From an uncultured Sinobacteraceae bacterium (GTDB taxonomy: Bacteria; Pseudomonadota; Gammaproteobacteria; Steroidobacterales; Steroidobacteraceae), in NCBI GenBank assembly GCA_937902995.1, contig CALEKY010000178.1, positions 1 to 24,484 of the forward strand: a stretch of DNA of 24,484 bases, given 5' to 3'. This document shows positions 16,598 through 24,484 of this stretch, piece after piece. Position numbers and translations under genes: made by a program. How positions within the stretch are numbered: the stretch's first letter is position 1; each line of letters opens with the position of its first letter. The notes beneath the pieces are model-generated. The model was not told the DNA's origin. It saw only the letters and a list, made by a program, of their open reading frames with translations, and made no database searches.

Positions 16598-17983
16598 ATG
16601 ACTCGCGATCTCACCCTTACGGAATGGCATCCAGCGAGCTGGCAGACCAAGTCGGCTCAGCAGCAACCCGTCTACCCGGACAAAGCCGCTTTGGAGGCAG
16701 TGGTCGCGCAGCTTGCGCGCTTGCCGCCTCTGGTCGTTTCCTGGGAAGTCGAGGCGCTCAAAGAACAAATTGCGGCTGCCCAGCGCGGGGAGCGCTTCGT
16801 GCTGCAAGGCGGAGATTGCGCCGAAAGTTTCGAGGACTGTCAGTCGGACAGCATCGCCAAGAAGCTCAAGATCCTGCTGCAGATGAGTCTCGTGCTCGTC
16901 CACGGCTTGAAGAAGCCCGTCGTGCGCATCGGTCGCATGGCCGGACAGTATGCAAAGCCGCGTTCGGCCGAAACCGAAACGCGCAACGGCGTGACGCTGC
17001 CGAGCTACCGGGGCGACATCGTGAATCGACCCGGCTTCACGCCCGAAGATCGGGTTCCGGATCCGCAGCTTCTGTTGCGTGGGTACGAACGTGCGGCATT
17101 GACGCTCAATTTCGTCCGCGCGCTGATCGACGGCGGGTTCGCGGATCTGCATCACCCGGAGTACTGGGACTTGGATTTCGTGCGCCACTCGCCGCTCAAG
17201 GACGCGTACGAAAAAATCGTGCACTCGATTTCCGATGCGCTCGATTTCTTCGAGGCAACGAGCGGCACCCCGATTCACGAGATGAATCGCGTCGATTTCT
17301 ACGCAAGCCACGAGGGCTTGCACTTGCACTACGAGCAAGCGCAGACGCGCTACATCGAGCGGCGCAAGCGGTGGTACAACTTGTCGACGCACATGCCGTG
17401 GATCGGCATGCGAACCGCAGCGCTCGACGGTGCACACGTCGAGCTGTTCCGCGGCGTCGCCAATCCGATCGGTATCAAAGTCGGTCCTGCGATGAGCGCC
17501 GAGTGGCTGCAGGGCTTGATCAATGTTCTGAATCCGAACAACGAGCCCGGACGCATCGTGCTGATTCATCGCATGGGTCTGCAGGACATCGAAGCGCGCC
17601 TGCCTCCGCTGATCCAGGCAGTACGCGAAACGGGCAGCCCCGTGCTGTGGGTGTGCGATCCGATGCACGGTAACACCGAAACCGCAAGCTCCGGTCTCAA
17701 GACGCGGCGCTTCGACAAGATCGTCGCGGAAGTGGAAGCGGCATTCCGCATTCATCGCGAGCTCGGTTCATGGCTCGGCGGCGTGCATTTCGAGCTCACC
17801 GGCGAAAACGTCACGGAGTGCACCGGCGGTGCGCGCGGTTTGACCGACGCCGATCTGGCGCGCGCATATCGCTCGACTGTCGACCCGCGCCTCAATGCAG
17901 AGCAGGCGCTGGAGCTGGCAATGCGGATTGCCGATCTGCACGCGCAGGCGAGAAAGGCTCGGCGCGTGGGGCGTGGGGCTTGA
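16598..17983 (+). CDS. Class II 3-deoxy-7-phosphoheptulonate synthase
   Basis: 461 aa. It condenses phosphoenolpyruvate and erythrose 4-phosphate to DAHP, the entry step of the shikimate pathway. It is the plant-like class II type, unrelated in sequence to E. coli AroF/G/H. Key blocks are WHPASW near the start, QGGDCAESF with metal ligand C74, RIGRMAGQYAKPRS, VCDPMHGNTE and GGVHFELTGENVTECTGG. The ATG at 16598 is preferred over an upstream TTG at 16553, because family members start just before the WxPxSW motif. No Shine-Dalgarno is seen. The last nine codons before the stop, and the stop itself, are made of G-rich heptad repeat DNA, giving a basic tail ending RVGRGA. Confidence 0.95.
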   Translation: MTRDLTLTEWHPASWQTKSAQQQPVYPDKAALEAVVAQLARLPPLVVSWEVEALKEQIAAAQRGERFVLQGGDCAESFEDCQSDSIAKKLKILLQMSLVLVHGLKKPVVRIGRMAGQYAKPRSAETETRNGVTLPSYRGDIVNRPGFTPEDRVPDPQLLLRGYERAALTLNFVRALIDGGFADLHHPEYWDLDFVRHSPLKDAYEKIVHSISDALDFFEATSGTPIHEMNRVDFYASHEGLHLHYEQAQTRYIERRKRWYNLSTHMPWIGMRTAALDGAHVELFRGVANPIGIKVGPAMSAEWLQGLINVLNPNNEPGRIVLIHRMGLQDIEARLPPLIQAVRETGSPVLWVCDPMHGNTETASSGLKTRRFDKIVAEVEAAFRIHRELGSWLGGVHFELTGENVTECTGGARGLTDADLARAYRSTVDPRLNAEQALELAMRIADLHAQARKARRVGRGA

Positions 17984-17988
17984 GGACA
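17954..17988 (+). repeat. G-rich 7-bp repeats forming the DAHP synthase 3' end (locus D, left)
   Basis: Five 7-bp-phased units, including GGGGCGT and GGGGCTT, of the same family as those after mazG and hrpA. They encode the C-terminal tail, and the stop codon TGA (17981-17983) straddles the last two units. The facing arm at 18106-18086 belongs to a different heptad sequence. Confidence 0.75.
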
Positions 17989-18009
17989 GCGCGCGGATGC
18001 GCGCGCAGC

Positions 18010-18031
18010 CGCCTCTCCTTGGGGAGAGGCG
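18010..18031. repeat. REP-like palindrome, possible bidirectional terminator
   Basis: Perfect 9-bp stem CGCCTCTCC / GGAGAGGCG with loop TTGG, followed at 18048-18060 by a GCGGGTGAGGGGA segment. The pattern of a CTCTCC...GGAGAG hairpin next to GTGAGGGG resembles interspersed palindromes common between genes in Pseudomonas and Xanthomonas relatives. It lies between convergent genes and lacks a T-run. Confidence 0.6.
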
Positions 18032-18085
18032 CGCAAAGCGGAGCGTGCGGGTGAGGGGAAATGACGGCGCGACTGCGCGCGTTCT

Positions 18086-18106
18086 TCAGCCTTCAGCCTT
18101 CAGCCT
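18086..18106 (-). repeat. Three perfect 7-bp repeats forming the rluE 3' end (locus D, right)
   Basis: AGGCTGA occurs three times in perfect tandem on the minus strand. It encodes the last six residues (RLKAEG) and the stop codon of rluE. Because 7 is not a multiple of 3, successive units present TGA in all three frames, so any ribosome entering in this direction stops within 21 nt. Confidence 0.9.
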
Positions 18107-18691
18107 CGTCCGGACAGCTTGTCCGGACATGAACTTCCTGATCTCGTTCTCCGGCACCTCGCGCGACTCTCCCGGCTTCAAACCTTCCAGCGTCCACGGG
18201 CCGACGCCCCAGCGGATCAGACGCAGCGTCGGATAGCCGACGGCAGCGGTCATGCGTCGCACTTGTCGATTGCGGCCTTCGCGAATGGTGAGCCGCAGCC
18301 ACTGTGTCGGAATGGCTTGGCGAAAACGAATCGGCGGCGTGCGTTCCCACAGCCAATTCGGTTCGTCGACGAGATCGGCTTCTGCAGGCAGCGTGGGGCC
18401 GTCGTTCAAGTTCACTCCGTTTCGCAGCCGCTGCAAAGCGTCGGGTGTCGGAATGCCTTCGACTTGTGCGAAGTAGGTTTTCGGCGCCTTCCATTTCGGA
18501 TGAGCAATGCGCGTTTGTAGCGCAGGCCAATCGGTCAGCAGCACCAATCCTTCGCTGTCGTAGTCGAGACGTCCTGCCGGATACATGCCCGGCGCGCGAA
18601 CGTAATCGCTCAGACAGGCTTTGCCGTCCTTCGGCGTGAATTGCGTCAGGACTCGAAACGGCTTGTTGAACAGCAGCAGTCTGCCTTTCAT
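18086..18691 (-). CDS. rluE: 23S rRNA pseudouridine(2457) synthase RluE
   Basis: 201 aa of the RsuA/RluB/E/F pseudouridine synthase family. In E. coli RluE isomerises U2457 of 23S rRNA. The catalytic aspartate is D43 in AGRLDYDSEGL. The blocks VEGIPTPDALQRLRNGV, LNDGPTLPAEA, PNWLWERTPPIR and REGRNRQVRRMTAAVG match RluE more closely than RluB or RluF. No N-terminal S4 domain is present, as in E. coli RluE. The ATG at 18691 overlaps the LysR stop codon (ATGA), which sets the start and implies coupled translation; the frame is open 31 codons further upstream. The tail is encoded by heptad repeats. Confidence 0.93.
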   Translation of the reverse strand: MKGRLLLFNKPFRVLTQFTPKDGKACLSDYVRAPGMYPAGRLDYDSEGLVLLTDWPALQTRIAHPKWKAPKTYFAQVEGIPTPDALQRLRNGVNLNDGPTLPAEADLVDEPNWLWERTPPIRFRQAIPTQWLRLTIREGRNRQVRRMTAAVGYPTLRLIRWGVGPWTLEGLKPGESREVPENEIRKFMSGQAVRTRLKAEG

Positions 18692-19608
18692 TGCGCTCGC
18701 TCGTTCGCATCGAGCGATTCGGCACTGCGCAGGACGACGTCGACGAATCGTTCGACCGCTGCGGAGTTCTCGCTGCGTCGGCAAGCGAGAATCAACGGGG
18801 CGGCGAGATTGGCCTTGTCGTCGAGCTCGCGATACACGACGCCGTCCATCTGCAGTCGCCGGAGCGACTCAGGAACGATGGAGACGCCGAGACCGGCGGC
18901 GACGAGATTCAGTGTCGAGACGATACGCGGCGCTTCTTGGCCGACCCGCGGACTGAAACCGGCGCCGCGGCACGCGGCGATGATCGAGTCGTACAAGCCC
19001 GGCGCGCCAGGTCGCTTGTAGAGGATGAACGTGTGGCTCCCGAGCTCGGTCAAGGCGAGCGGTTCGTTGCTTCCGGCGAGGGGATGACCGGTCGGCAGCG
19101 CCACGAGCATTTGCTCCTGAAGCAACGGCCGCACGAACAGGCCCTCCACTGCGGCAACCGGCGAGCGAATGAATGCCGCATCGATCGTTTCGTCATGGAG
19201 CCATTGCACGAGATCGCGGCTGCCGCTTTCCTCGAGCACGAGCGAGACGTGAGGCGACGCTTCGCGAAACATGCGGATGACGCGCGGCACGAACGGATGG
19301 AAGGGCGCGGAGCTCGTGAATCCGACGACGACTCGGCCTTCTTCGCCGCGGGCCGTTCGCCGCGTGCTCGCAAGCGCGCGATCCACCTCGGCCAAGATGG
19401 CCCGCGCCCGTTCCAGGAAAGCGGCGCCGGCATCCGTCAGCTCGACACCGCGAGGCTTACGCCGGAGCAATTGGACGCCCAGCTCTTCCTCGAGCGCTTT
19501 GATCTGTTGGCTCAGCGGGGGCTGCTGGATGCCGAGCGACTCAGCCGCCCGGGTCACGTGCCCATGCTCGGCGACGGCCACGAAATACCGGAGATGACGT
19601 AGTTCCAT
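18688..19608 (-). CDS. LysR-type transcriptional regulator
   Basis: 306 aa. The helix-turn-helix lies at about 17-37 (HVTRAAESLGIQQPPLSQQI), followed by the linker helix and a periplasmic-binding-protein-like effector domain (about 90-300). The IQQPPLSQQIKALE segment is seen in the BenM/CatM-like branch that senses small carboxylates, but the ligand cannot be named. It is divergent from aceA, with AT-rich candidate sites in the shared 189-bp region, so it may control isocitrate lyase and itself. The ATG at 19608 starts the canonical MELRHLRYFV; an open extension to 19746 overlaps the regulatory region and is not expected. It shares a transcript with rluE. Confidence 0.93.
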   Translation of the reverse strand: MELRHLRYFVAVAEHGHVTRAAESLGIQQPPLSQQIKALEEELGVQLLRRKPRGVELTDAGAAFLERARAILAEVDRALASTRRTARGEEGRVVVGFTSSAPFHPFVPRVIRMFREASPHVSLVLEESGSRDLVQWLHDETIDAAFIRSPVAAVEGLFVRPLLQEQMLVALPTGHPLAGSNEPLALTELGSHTFILYKRPGAPGLYDSIIAACRGAGFSPRVGQEAPRIVSTLNLVAAGLGVSIVPESLRRLQMDGVVYRELDDKANLAAPLILACRRSENSAAVERFVDVVLRSAESLDANERAQ

Positions 19609-19613
19609 GTGCC

Positions 19614-19656
19614 ATATACGAGAAATATTGATCGGTGCATAACGATATATTTTACG
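19614..19656. promoter_or_regulatory. Candidate LysR binding sites in the aceA/LysR intergenic region
   Basis: ATAT-N7-ATAT at 19614-19628 fits the LysR-type T-N11-A dyad and ends 6 nt from the LysR start codon, as expected for autoregulation. A related AT-rich element, CATAACGATATATTTT, lies at 19638-19653 and contains TATATT, a possible aceA -10 (19646-19651). TTGATC at 19628-19633 is a -35-like hexamer but is badly spaced from it. The motif match is seen; binding is inferred. Confidence 0.45.
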
Positions 19657-19685
19657 TCCGGCAAATTGAAGGGTATCGTTCGACC

Positions 19686-19733
19686 CCGCGAATCGCGGAA
19701 TCGGGTTCCGCCTGCTGGGAACTTCGGCAGGCG
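19686..19733 (+). other. Hairpins in the aceA leader
   Basis: Two inverted repeats lie between the AT-rich control region and aceA: CCGCG-AAT-CGCGG (19686-19698) and CGCCTGC-N11-GCAGGCG (19709-19733). No T-run follows the second, so attenuation is not supported. They would form a structured 5' leader about 65 nt before the start codon. Confidence 0.35.
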
Positions 19734-19797
19734 CCTGTCCGCTCACCGTTCGCTTTCTTGGAGCTGTCTTTTGAAGTCACCGCAGAGGACTCGATCA

Positions 19798-21084
<1,287 letters not shown>

Positions 21085-21105
21085 TCGAACCCGATCGACG
21101 ATCGC

Positions 21106-21140
21106 GGCCCGGCGAGATGCTCGCCGGGCCGTTTTCTTTT
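21106..21140 (+). terminator. Rho-independent terminator of aceA
   Basis: Perfect 11-bp stem GGCCCGGCGAG / CTCGCCGGGCC with a 3-nt loop (ATG), followed by GTTTTCTTTT. It lies 21 nt after the aceA stop codon and is the only classical intrinsic terminator seen in the window. Confidence 0.93.
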
Positions 21141-21151
21141 GCGTTCGCCGT

Positions 21152-21157
21152 TACACT
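21152..21157 (+). promoter_or_regulatory. Possible -10 of the uracil-DNA glycosylase gene
   Basis: TACACT lies 6 nt before the ATG at 21164, in the 23 bp after the aceA terminator, so a promoter is expected here. Transcription would start at the start codon, giving a leaderless mRNA. No good -35 was found at 16-18 bp. Confidence 0.4.
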
Positions 21158-21163
21158 TGTCGG

Positions 21164-21910
21164 ATGCAAAAGACGGCAACCAAGAAACGGATTACGCCAC
21201 GCCGGACGGTCTCTCAGCCGAATTCGGGGCGTGCGGCCACCGACGGCGGTCACCAGCTTTGGCCATCCGACGGCGAGATTTTCGATCGCAACTGCACGCT
21301 GTGTCCGCGGCTGGCGAAGTTTCTCGCGCGCGCCCGCATCGAAGAGCCGGATTACTGGAACGCGCCCGTCGCGCCGTTCGGCGATCCGAACGCGCGGTTG
21401 GTGATCGTCGGGCTTGCGCCCGGGTTTCATGGCGCCAACGCAAGCGGTCGGCCTTTCACAGGCGATTTTGCCGGAGAGCTCTTGTATCGCACGCTGTATC
21501 GCTTCGGCTTCGCCAACAAGCCCGTCTCGATCTCGCGCGACGACGATCTCAGGCTGATCGACTGCCGCATCACGAACTCCGTCAAGTGCGTGCCGCCGCA
21601 GAACAAGCCTTTGCCGATCGAGATTCAGACCTGCAACCGATACTTGAAAGCCGAAACGCGCACCTTCAAGCAAGGCACGGTCTTGCTCGCGCTCGGCTCG
21701 GTCGGCCACGAAGCCGTGTTGCGCGCGCTGGGGCTCAAGCCGTCGATGTTCAAGTTCGCGCATGGCGCGGAACATGAATTGCCGACAGGCCAGACGCTCA
21801 TCGATTCCTACCACTGCAGCCGTTACAACACCCAGACGGGGCGGCTGACCGAGACGATGTTCGAGGCGGTGTTCGCACGCGCTCGCGCGCTGCTCGCCGC
21901 TCGCCGCTGA
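21164..21910 (+). CDS. Family 5 uracil-DNA glycosylase (UdgB-like)
   Basis: 248 aa. Family 5 enzymes remove uracil, and often hypoxanthine and other deaminated bases, from DNA. Four cysteines, C44 and C47 (NCTLCPRL) with C142 and C157, are placed to bind a [4Fe-4S] cluster. Motif GLAPGFHGANASGRPFTGD (83-101) and the late block DSYHCSRYNTQTGRLT distinguish family 5 from the shorter family 4. The first 30 or so residues are a basic, low-complexity tail. It lies 29 bp upstream of uvrC, making a small DNA-repair cluster. No Shine-Dalgarno precedes the ATG. Confidence 0.92.
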   Translation: MQKTATKKRITPRRTVSQPNSGRAATDGGHQLWPSDGEIFDRNCTLCPRLAKFLARARIEEPDYWNAPVAPFGDPNARLVIVGLAPGFHGANASGRPFTGDFAGELLYRTLYRFGFANKPVSISRDDDLRLIDCRITNSVKCVPPQNKPLPIEIQTCNRYLKAETRTFKQGTVLLALGSVGHEAVLRALGLKPSMFKFAHGAEHELPTGQTLIDSYHCSRYNTQTGRLTETMFEAVFARARALLAARR

Positions 21911-21932
21911 CGAGCGCGCTGGCCTTTAAACT
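21906..21932 (+). promoter_or_regulatory. Possible uvrC promoter
   Basis: CTGACG (21906-21911, four of six matches) and TAAACT (21927-21932, four of six) are 15 bp apart, a short spacing. The -10 is 7 nt before the uvrC ATG, again predicting a leaderless mRNA. The -35 overlaps the stop codon of the preceding gene. Confidence 0.4.
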
Positions 21933-21939
21933 TAGTGAT

Positions 21940-23757
21940 ATGTCCGGTTTCGATCCGAAGCTCTTCCTAGCCAATGTCAGTCAACGCCCGGGTGTGTATC
22001 GCATGCTCGCGGCGGACGGGGAAGTGCTTTACGTCGGCAAGGCGCGCAATCTCAAGAATCGACTGACGAGCTATTTCTCGGGCAAGGCGCAATCGGCGAA
22101 GACCATGGCCATGGTCGCGCAGATTGCGAACATCGAGGTCACGGTAACGTCCTCGGAAACCGAGGCGCTGCTGCTCGAGTACAACCTCATCAAGCGCTAC
22201 AAGCCGCGCTACAACGTCGCCTTGCGCGACGACAAGAGCTTTCCGTACCTGCACATCTCCACGAACCACGATTTTCCTCGGTTCAGCTTCTATCGCGGTC
22301 CGCGTAACATTCCCGGGCGCTTCTTCGGGCCGTACCCGAATGCGCGCGCGACGCGCGAGACGGTGCTCTTGCTCCAAAAGTTGTTTCTGATCCGGCCTTG
22401 CACCGACACGTTCTTCGCGAATCGTTCGCGGCCGTGTCTGCAGTATCAGATCAAGCGCTGCTCGGGGCCGTGCGTCGGACTGATCTCCAAAGAGGATTAC
22501 GCACAAGACGTCGCGGACGCGATCAAAGTGCTCGAAGGGCGGGGCGAGGAATTGCTCGAGGATCTGGGTGCACGCATGGAGCGAGCCGCCGCGGAGCTGC
22601 AGTTCGAGCGTGCAGCCCGATTGCGCGATCAGATCAACGGCATCAAGGCGATTCACTCGAGCCAGGCGGTCACGCGCAACACTCAGCACGACATCGATGC
22701 CGTCGCGCTCGCAACTGCGGGCAGCGAGCACTGCGTGTCGATCGTGTTCGTTCGCGGCGGACGCAACCTGGGCAGCAACAACTTCTTTCCGAAGGCCGGG
22801 TTGGCCGAAGCCGGCGAGTTGCTGTCCGGCTTTTTGAGCCAGTACTACCTCGGGCGCGAAGCGCCGGCGGAGATCCTGATCAGCGAGTCGATCGAGGATG
22901 CGGATCTGCTCGAAGCGACATTGAGCCAAAAGATGGGTCGCGCTGTGCGCATCCGGCACTCGGTACGCGGCGTACGTGCGCGTTGGCTCGACATGGCGCG
23001 CACGAATGCGCAGCTTGGGCTGCAGATGCGTCGTGCGACGCAGGCGACCACGCAGGAACAGCTCGAAGGCATTGCCGCAGCGTTCAACCTGCCGAATCCG
23101 CCGAAACGGATCGAATGTTTCGATATCAGCCACACGATGGGCGAGCGAACGGTGGCTTCGTGCGTCGTGTTCGGTCCGGAAGGTCCGATCAAGGCCGACT
23201 ATCGTCGCTTCAACATCGAGGGCATCACGCCCGGAGATGACTACGGTGCGATGCGTCAGGCGCTTACGCGCCGTTATGCGCGCATCAAGAAGGGCGAAGT
23301 GCCGCTGCCGGATCTGCTGTTGATCGACGGCGGTCCGCTGCAGCTTGCCGAAGCCGTCCGCGTGCTCGGCGAGCTCGAAATCGAAGGCGTGTGCATCGTT
23401 GGCGTCGCCAAAGGTGCCGATCGTCGACCGGGACAAGAGCGACTGTTCTTGGTCGGGCAGGACAGCCCCACTATACTGCAACCCGATTCGCCTGCTCTGC
23501 ACTTGATCCAAAGAATCCGCGACGAGGCGCATCGATTTGCGATCACCGGTCATCGCCAGCGACGCGCCAAAGCACGCCGCGAGTCGGTGCTCGAAACCGT
23601 CCCAGGGCTCGGACCGCGCAAGCGCCGCGAGTTGTTGCGTCAGTTCGGCGGATTGCAGGGGATCGCGCGCGCGGGCATCGAAGACTTGGAGAAAGTCCGT
23701 GGGATCAGCCGAAAGTTGGCGCAGTCGATTTACGACACGCTGCATGCGGGCGGATGA
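21940..23757 (+). CDS. uvrC: UvrABC excinuclease subunit C
   Basis: UvrC makes both incisions in nucleotide excision repair. 605 aa, against 610 in E. coli. The N-terminal GIY-YIG nuclease has GVY (18-20) and YVGKARNLKNR (31-41) for the 3' cut. Cysteines 154, 166, 174 and 178 match the positions reported to bind an iron-sulfur cluster in E. coli UvrC. The UVR domain lies at about 203-238, the RNase H-like nuclease for the 5' cut has D395 in CFDISH, and a helix-hairpin-helix pair ends the protein (about 550-602). Its stop codon overlaps the likely pgsA start (ATGA). Confidence 0.97.
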   Translation: MSGFDPKLFLANVSQRPGVYRMLAADGEVLYVGKARNLKNRLTSYFSGKAQSAKTMAMVAQIANIEVTVTSSETEALLLEYNLIKRYKPRYNVALRDDKSFPYLHISTNHDFPRFSFYRGPRNIPGRFFGPYPNARATRETVLLLQKLFLIRPCTDTFFANRSRPCLQYQIKRCSGPCVGLISKEDYAQDVADAIKVLEGRGEELLEDLGARMERAAAELQFERAARLRDQINGIKAIHSSQAVTRNTQHDIDAVALATAGSEHCVSIVFVRGGRNLGSNNFFPKAGLAEAGELLSGFLSQYYLGREAPAEILISESIEDADLLEATLSQKMGRAVRIRHSVRGVRARWLDMARTNAQLGLQMRRATQATTQEQLEGIAAAFNLPNPPKRIECFDISHTMGERTVASCVVFGPEGPIKADYRRFNIEGITPGDDYGAMRQALTRRYARIKKGEVPLPDLLLIDGGPLQLAEAVRVLGELEIEGVCIVGVAKGADRRPGQERLFLVGQDSPTILQPDSPALHLIQRIRDEAHRFAITGHRQRRAKARRESVLETVPGLGPRKRRELLRQFGGLQGIARAGIEDLEKVRGISRKLAQSIYDTLHAGG

Positions 23758-24377
23758 GATCCATCGGGGCCGCTGAAGTCGTGAGGTTTCCGATCGCGAA
23801 CGTTCTGACCCTGGCGCGGATCTTGATGATCCCGCTGGTCGTCATCCTTTACTATCTGCCGTACCGCTGGTCCAATCCGGCAGCCGCGATCGTGTTCATC
23901 CTCGCGGCCATTACCGATTCGCTCGACGGCTACCTGGCGCGCCGGTTGGGGCAGACATCGGCCCTGGGTGCGTTCCTGGACCCGGTGGCCGACAAGCTCA
24001 TGGTGGCCACGGCGTTGATTTTGTTGGTCAGTCACGACTCGCCGCCGCTGCGCTTGATTGAATTCCAGCCGCAGACCCTCATTACGATTACGGCTGCCGT
24101 CATCGTCGGACGCGAAATCACCATTTCGGCGCTGCGCGAATGGATGGGCGAGATCGGCGCCCGCGGCAAGGTCGCGGTCTCGAACATCGGCAAGCTCAAG
24201 ACGATTTTTCAAATGACAGGGCTGTCATTGATGCTGTTTCGCAGCGATGTATGGTTCATCCCTGCGTTCGAAATCGGCGTTTACTGCCTGGTTGCGGCGG
24301 CGGCATTGACGCTCTGGTCCATGGTCGTTTACTTAAAGGCGGCATGGCCTGACTTGATGGAGTCGAGATCTCGTTAG
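23754..24377 (+). CDS. pgsA: CDP-diacylglycerol-glycerol-3-phosphate phosphatidyltransferase
   Basis: PgsA transfers a phosphatidyl group to glycerol 3-phosphate, the committed step to phosphatidylglycerol and cardiolipin, in the inner membrane. The CDP-alcohol transferase motif DG-x2-AR-x8-G-x3-D-x3-D is complete (DGYLARR through FLDPVAD). Several hydrophobic helices are visible. The ATG at 23754 overlaps the uvrC stop and gives 207 aa. A GTG at 23781 gives 198 aa starting (M)RFPIANVLTLARIL, which aligns better with the E. coli N-terminus (MQFNIPTLLTLFR), so the true start may be there. The order uvrC-pgsA-tRNA-Gly is the same as in E. coli. Confidence 0.95.
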   Translation: MRSIGAAEVVRFPIANVLTLARILMIPLVVILYYLPYRWSNPAAAIVFILAAITDSLDGYLARRLGQTSALGAFLDPVADKLMVATALILLVSHDSPPLRLIEFQPQTLITITAAVIVGREITISALREWMGEIGARGKVAVSNIGKLKTIFQMTGLSLMLFRSDVWFIPAFEIGVYCLVAAAALTLWSMVVYLKAAWPDLMESRSR

Positions 24378-24385
24378 CGCGTGCC

Positions 24386-24414
24386 TTGACAGCATGTGCT
24401 CAGGTCATGAAAAT
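24386..24414 (+). promoter_or_regulatory. Promoter of tRNA-Gly
   Basis: A perfect -35 TTGACA (24386-24391) is followed after 17 bp by GAAAAT (24409-24414, four of six matches). A GC-rich discriminator (CGCCGCCC) follows, as in stringently controlled stable-RNA promoters. The predicted start is about 10 nt before the mature tRNA 5' end. Confidence 0.7.
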
Positions 24415-24431
24415 CGCCGCCCTCGAAAGCT

Positions 24432-24484
24432 GCGGGAATAGCTCAGTTGGTAGAGCGCAACCTTGCCAAGGTTGAGGTCGCGAG
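24432..24484 (+). tRNA. glyW: tRNA-Gly (anticodon GCC), truncated by the window end
   Basis: The first 53 nt of a tRNA are present: acceptor 5' strand GCGGGAA, D-arm GCTCAGTTGGTAGAGC, and anticodon stem CAACC/GGTTG enclosing TTGCCAA with anticodon GCC (24465-24467). It closely matches E. coli tRNA-Gly(GCC), and pgsA is followed by glyW there too. The T-arm and 3' acceptor lie beyond the window. Confidence 0.97.

Noticed and set aside
19609..19797. 63-codon N-terminal extension of isocitrate lyase
   Set aside because: It runs through AT-rich regulatory DNA and hairpins and does not resemble the family. A ribosome binding site and the standard N-terminus mark the start at 19798.
21967..23745. 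592-codon open frame antisense to uvrC
   Set aside because: It mirrors uvrC almost exactly, has no recognisable motif, and is explained by the codon bias of the sense gene.

Overview
The window is about 24.5 kb of GC-rich DNA, almost entirely coding, from a bacterial chromosome. Gene content and order point to a gammaproteobacterium. The purB-nudJ-mnmA group, uvrC-pgsA-tRNA-Gly(GCC), an HrpA of the E. coli length and an RluE all resemble E. coli. The class II DAHP synthase, the leaderless-looking starts and the heptad repeats fit the deep-branching, high-GC groups (Xanthomonadales/Nevskiales/Steroidobacter-like) better than enterics. That lineage guess is inference. I see no phage, insertion sequence, CRISPR array or defence island.

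Layout. (1) 1-3298: minus-strand group purB, nudJ, mnmA (purine synthesis, Nudix hydrolase, tRNA 2-thiolation), ending in a purine-rich heptad hairpin. (2) 3381-6229: divergent plus-strand operon fumC, CoA diphosphatase, mazG (TCA cycle plus nucleotide and cofactor housecleaning), followed by a heptad inverted pair. (3) 6514-9650: a secreted glycine-zipper protein, then a PepSY protein translationally coupled to a PhoP/PhoQ-like two-component system. (4) 9745-13644: hrpA helicase. (5) 13803-16486, minus strand: a two-gene lysine-catabolism unit (saccharopine/lysine dehydrogenase family plus ALDH7), with a palindrome inside its predicted promoter. (6) 16598-17983: class II DAHP synthase, first step of the shikimate pathway. 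(7) 18086-19608, minus strand: a LysR-type regulator overlapping rluE. (8) 19798-21084: isocitrate lyase, divergent from the LysR gene, with a canonical terminator. (9) 21164-24377: family 5 uracil-DNA glycosylase, uvrC and pgsA. (10) 24432 to the end: a truncated tRNA-Gly with its own promoter.

The genes are mostly housekeeping. The least explained structure is a family of 7-bp-phased G-rich repeats at the 3' ends of six genes (mnmA, mazG, hrpA, ALDH7, DAHP synthase, rluE). At all four loci the two arms face each other, and next to every gene the G-rich strand is the coding strand. In the DAHP synthase and rluE genes the repeat encodes the last codons and the stop codon. These arrays sit where terminators would be expected, and only the aceA end carries a standard stem plus T-run. 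A second pattern is a -10-like TANACT box 6-7 nt before the start codon at three plus-strand genes, suggesting leaderless mRNAs.
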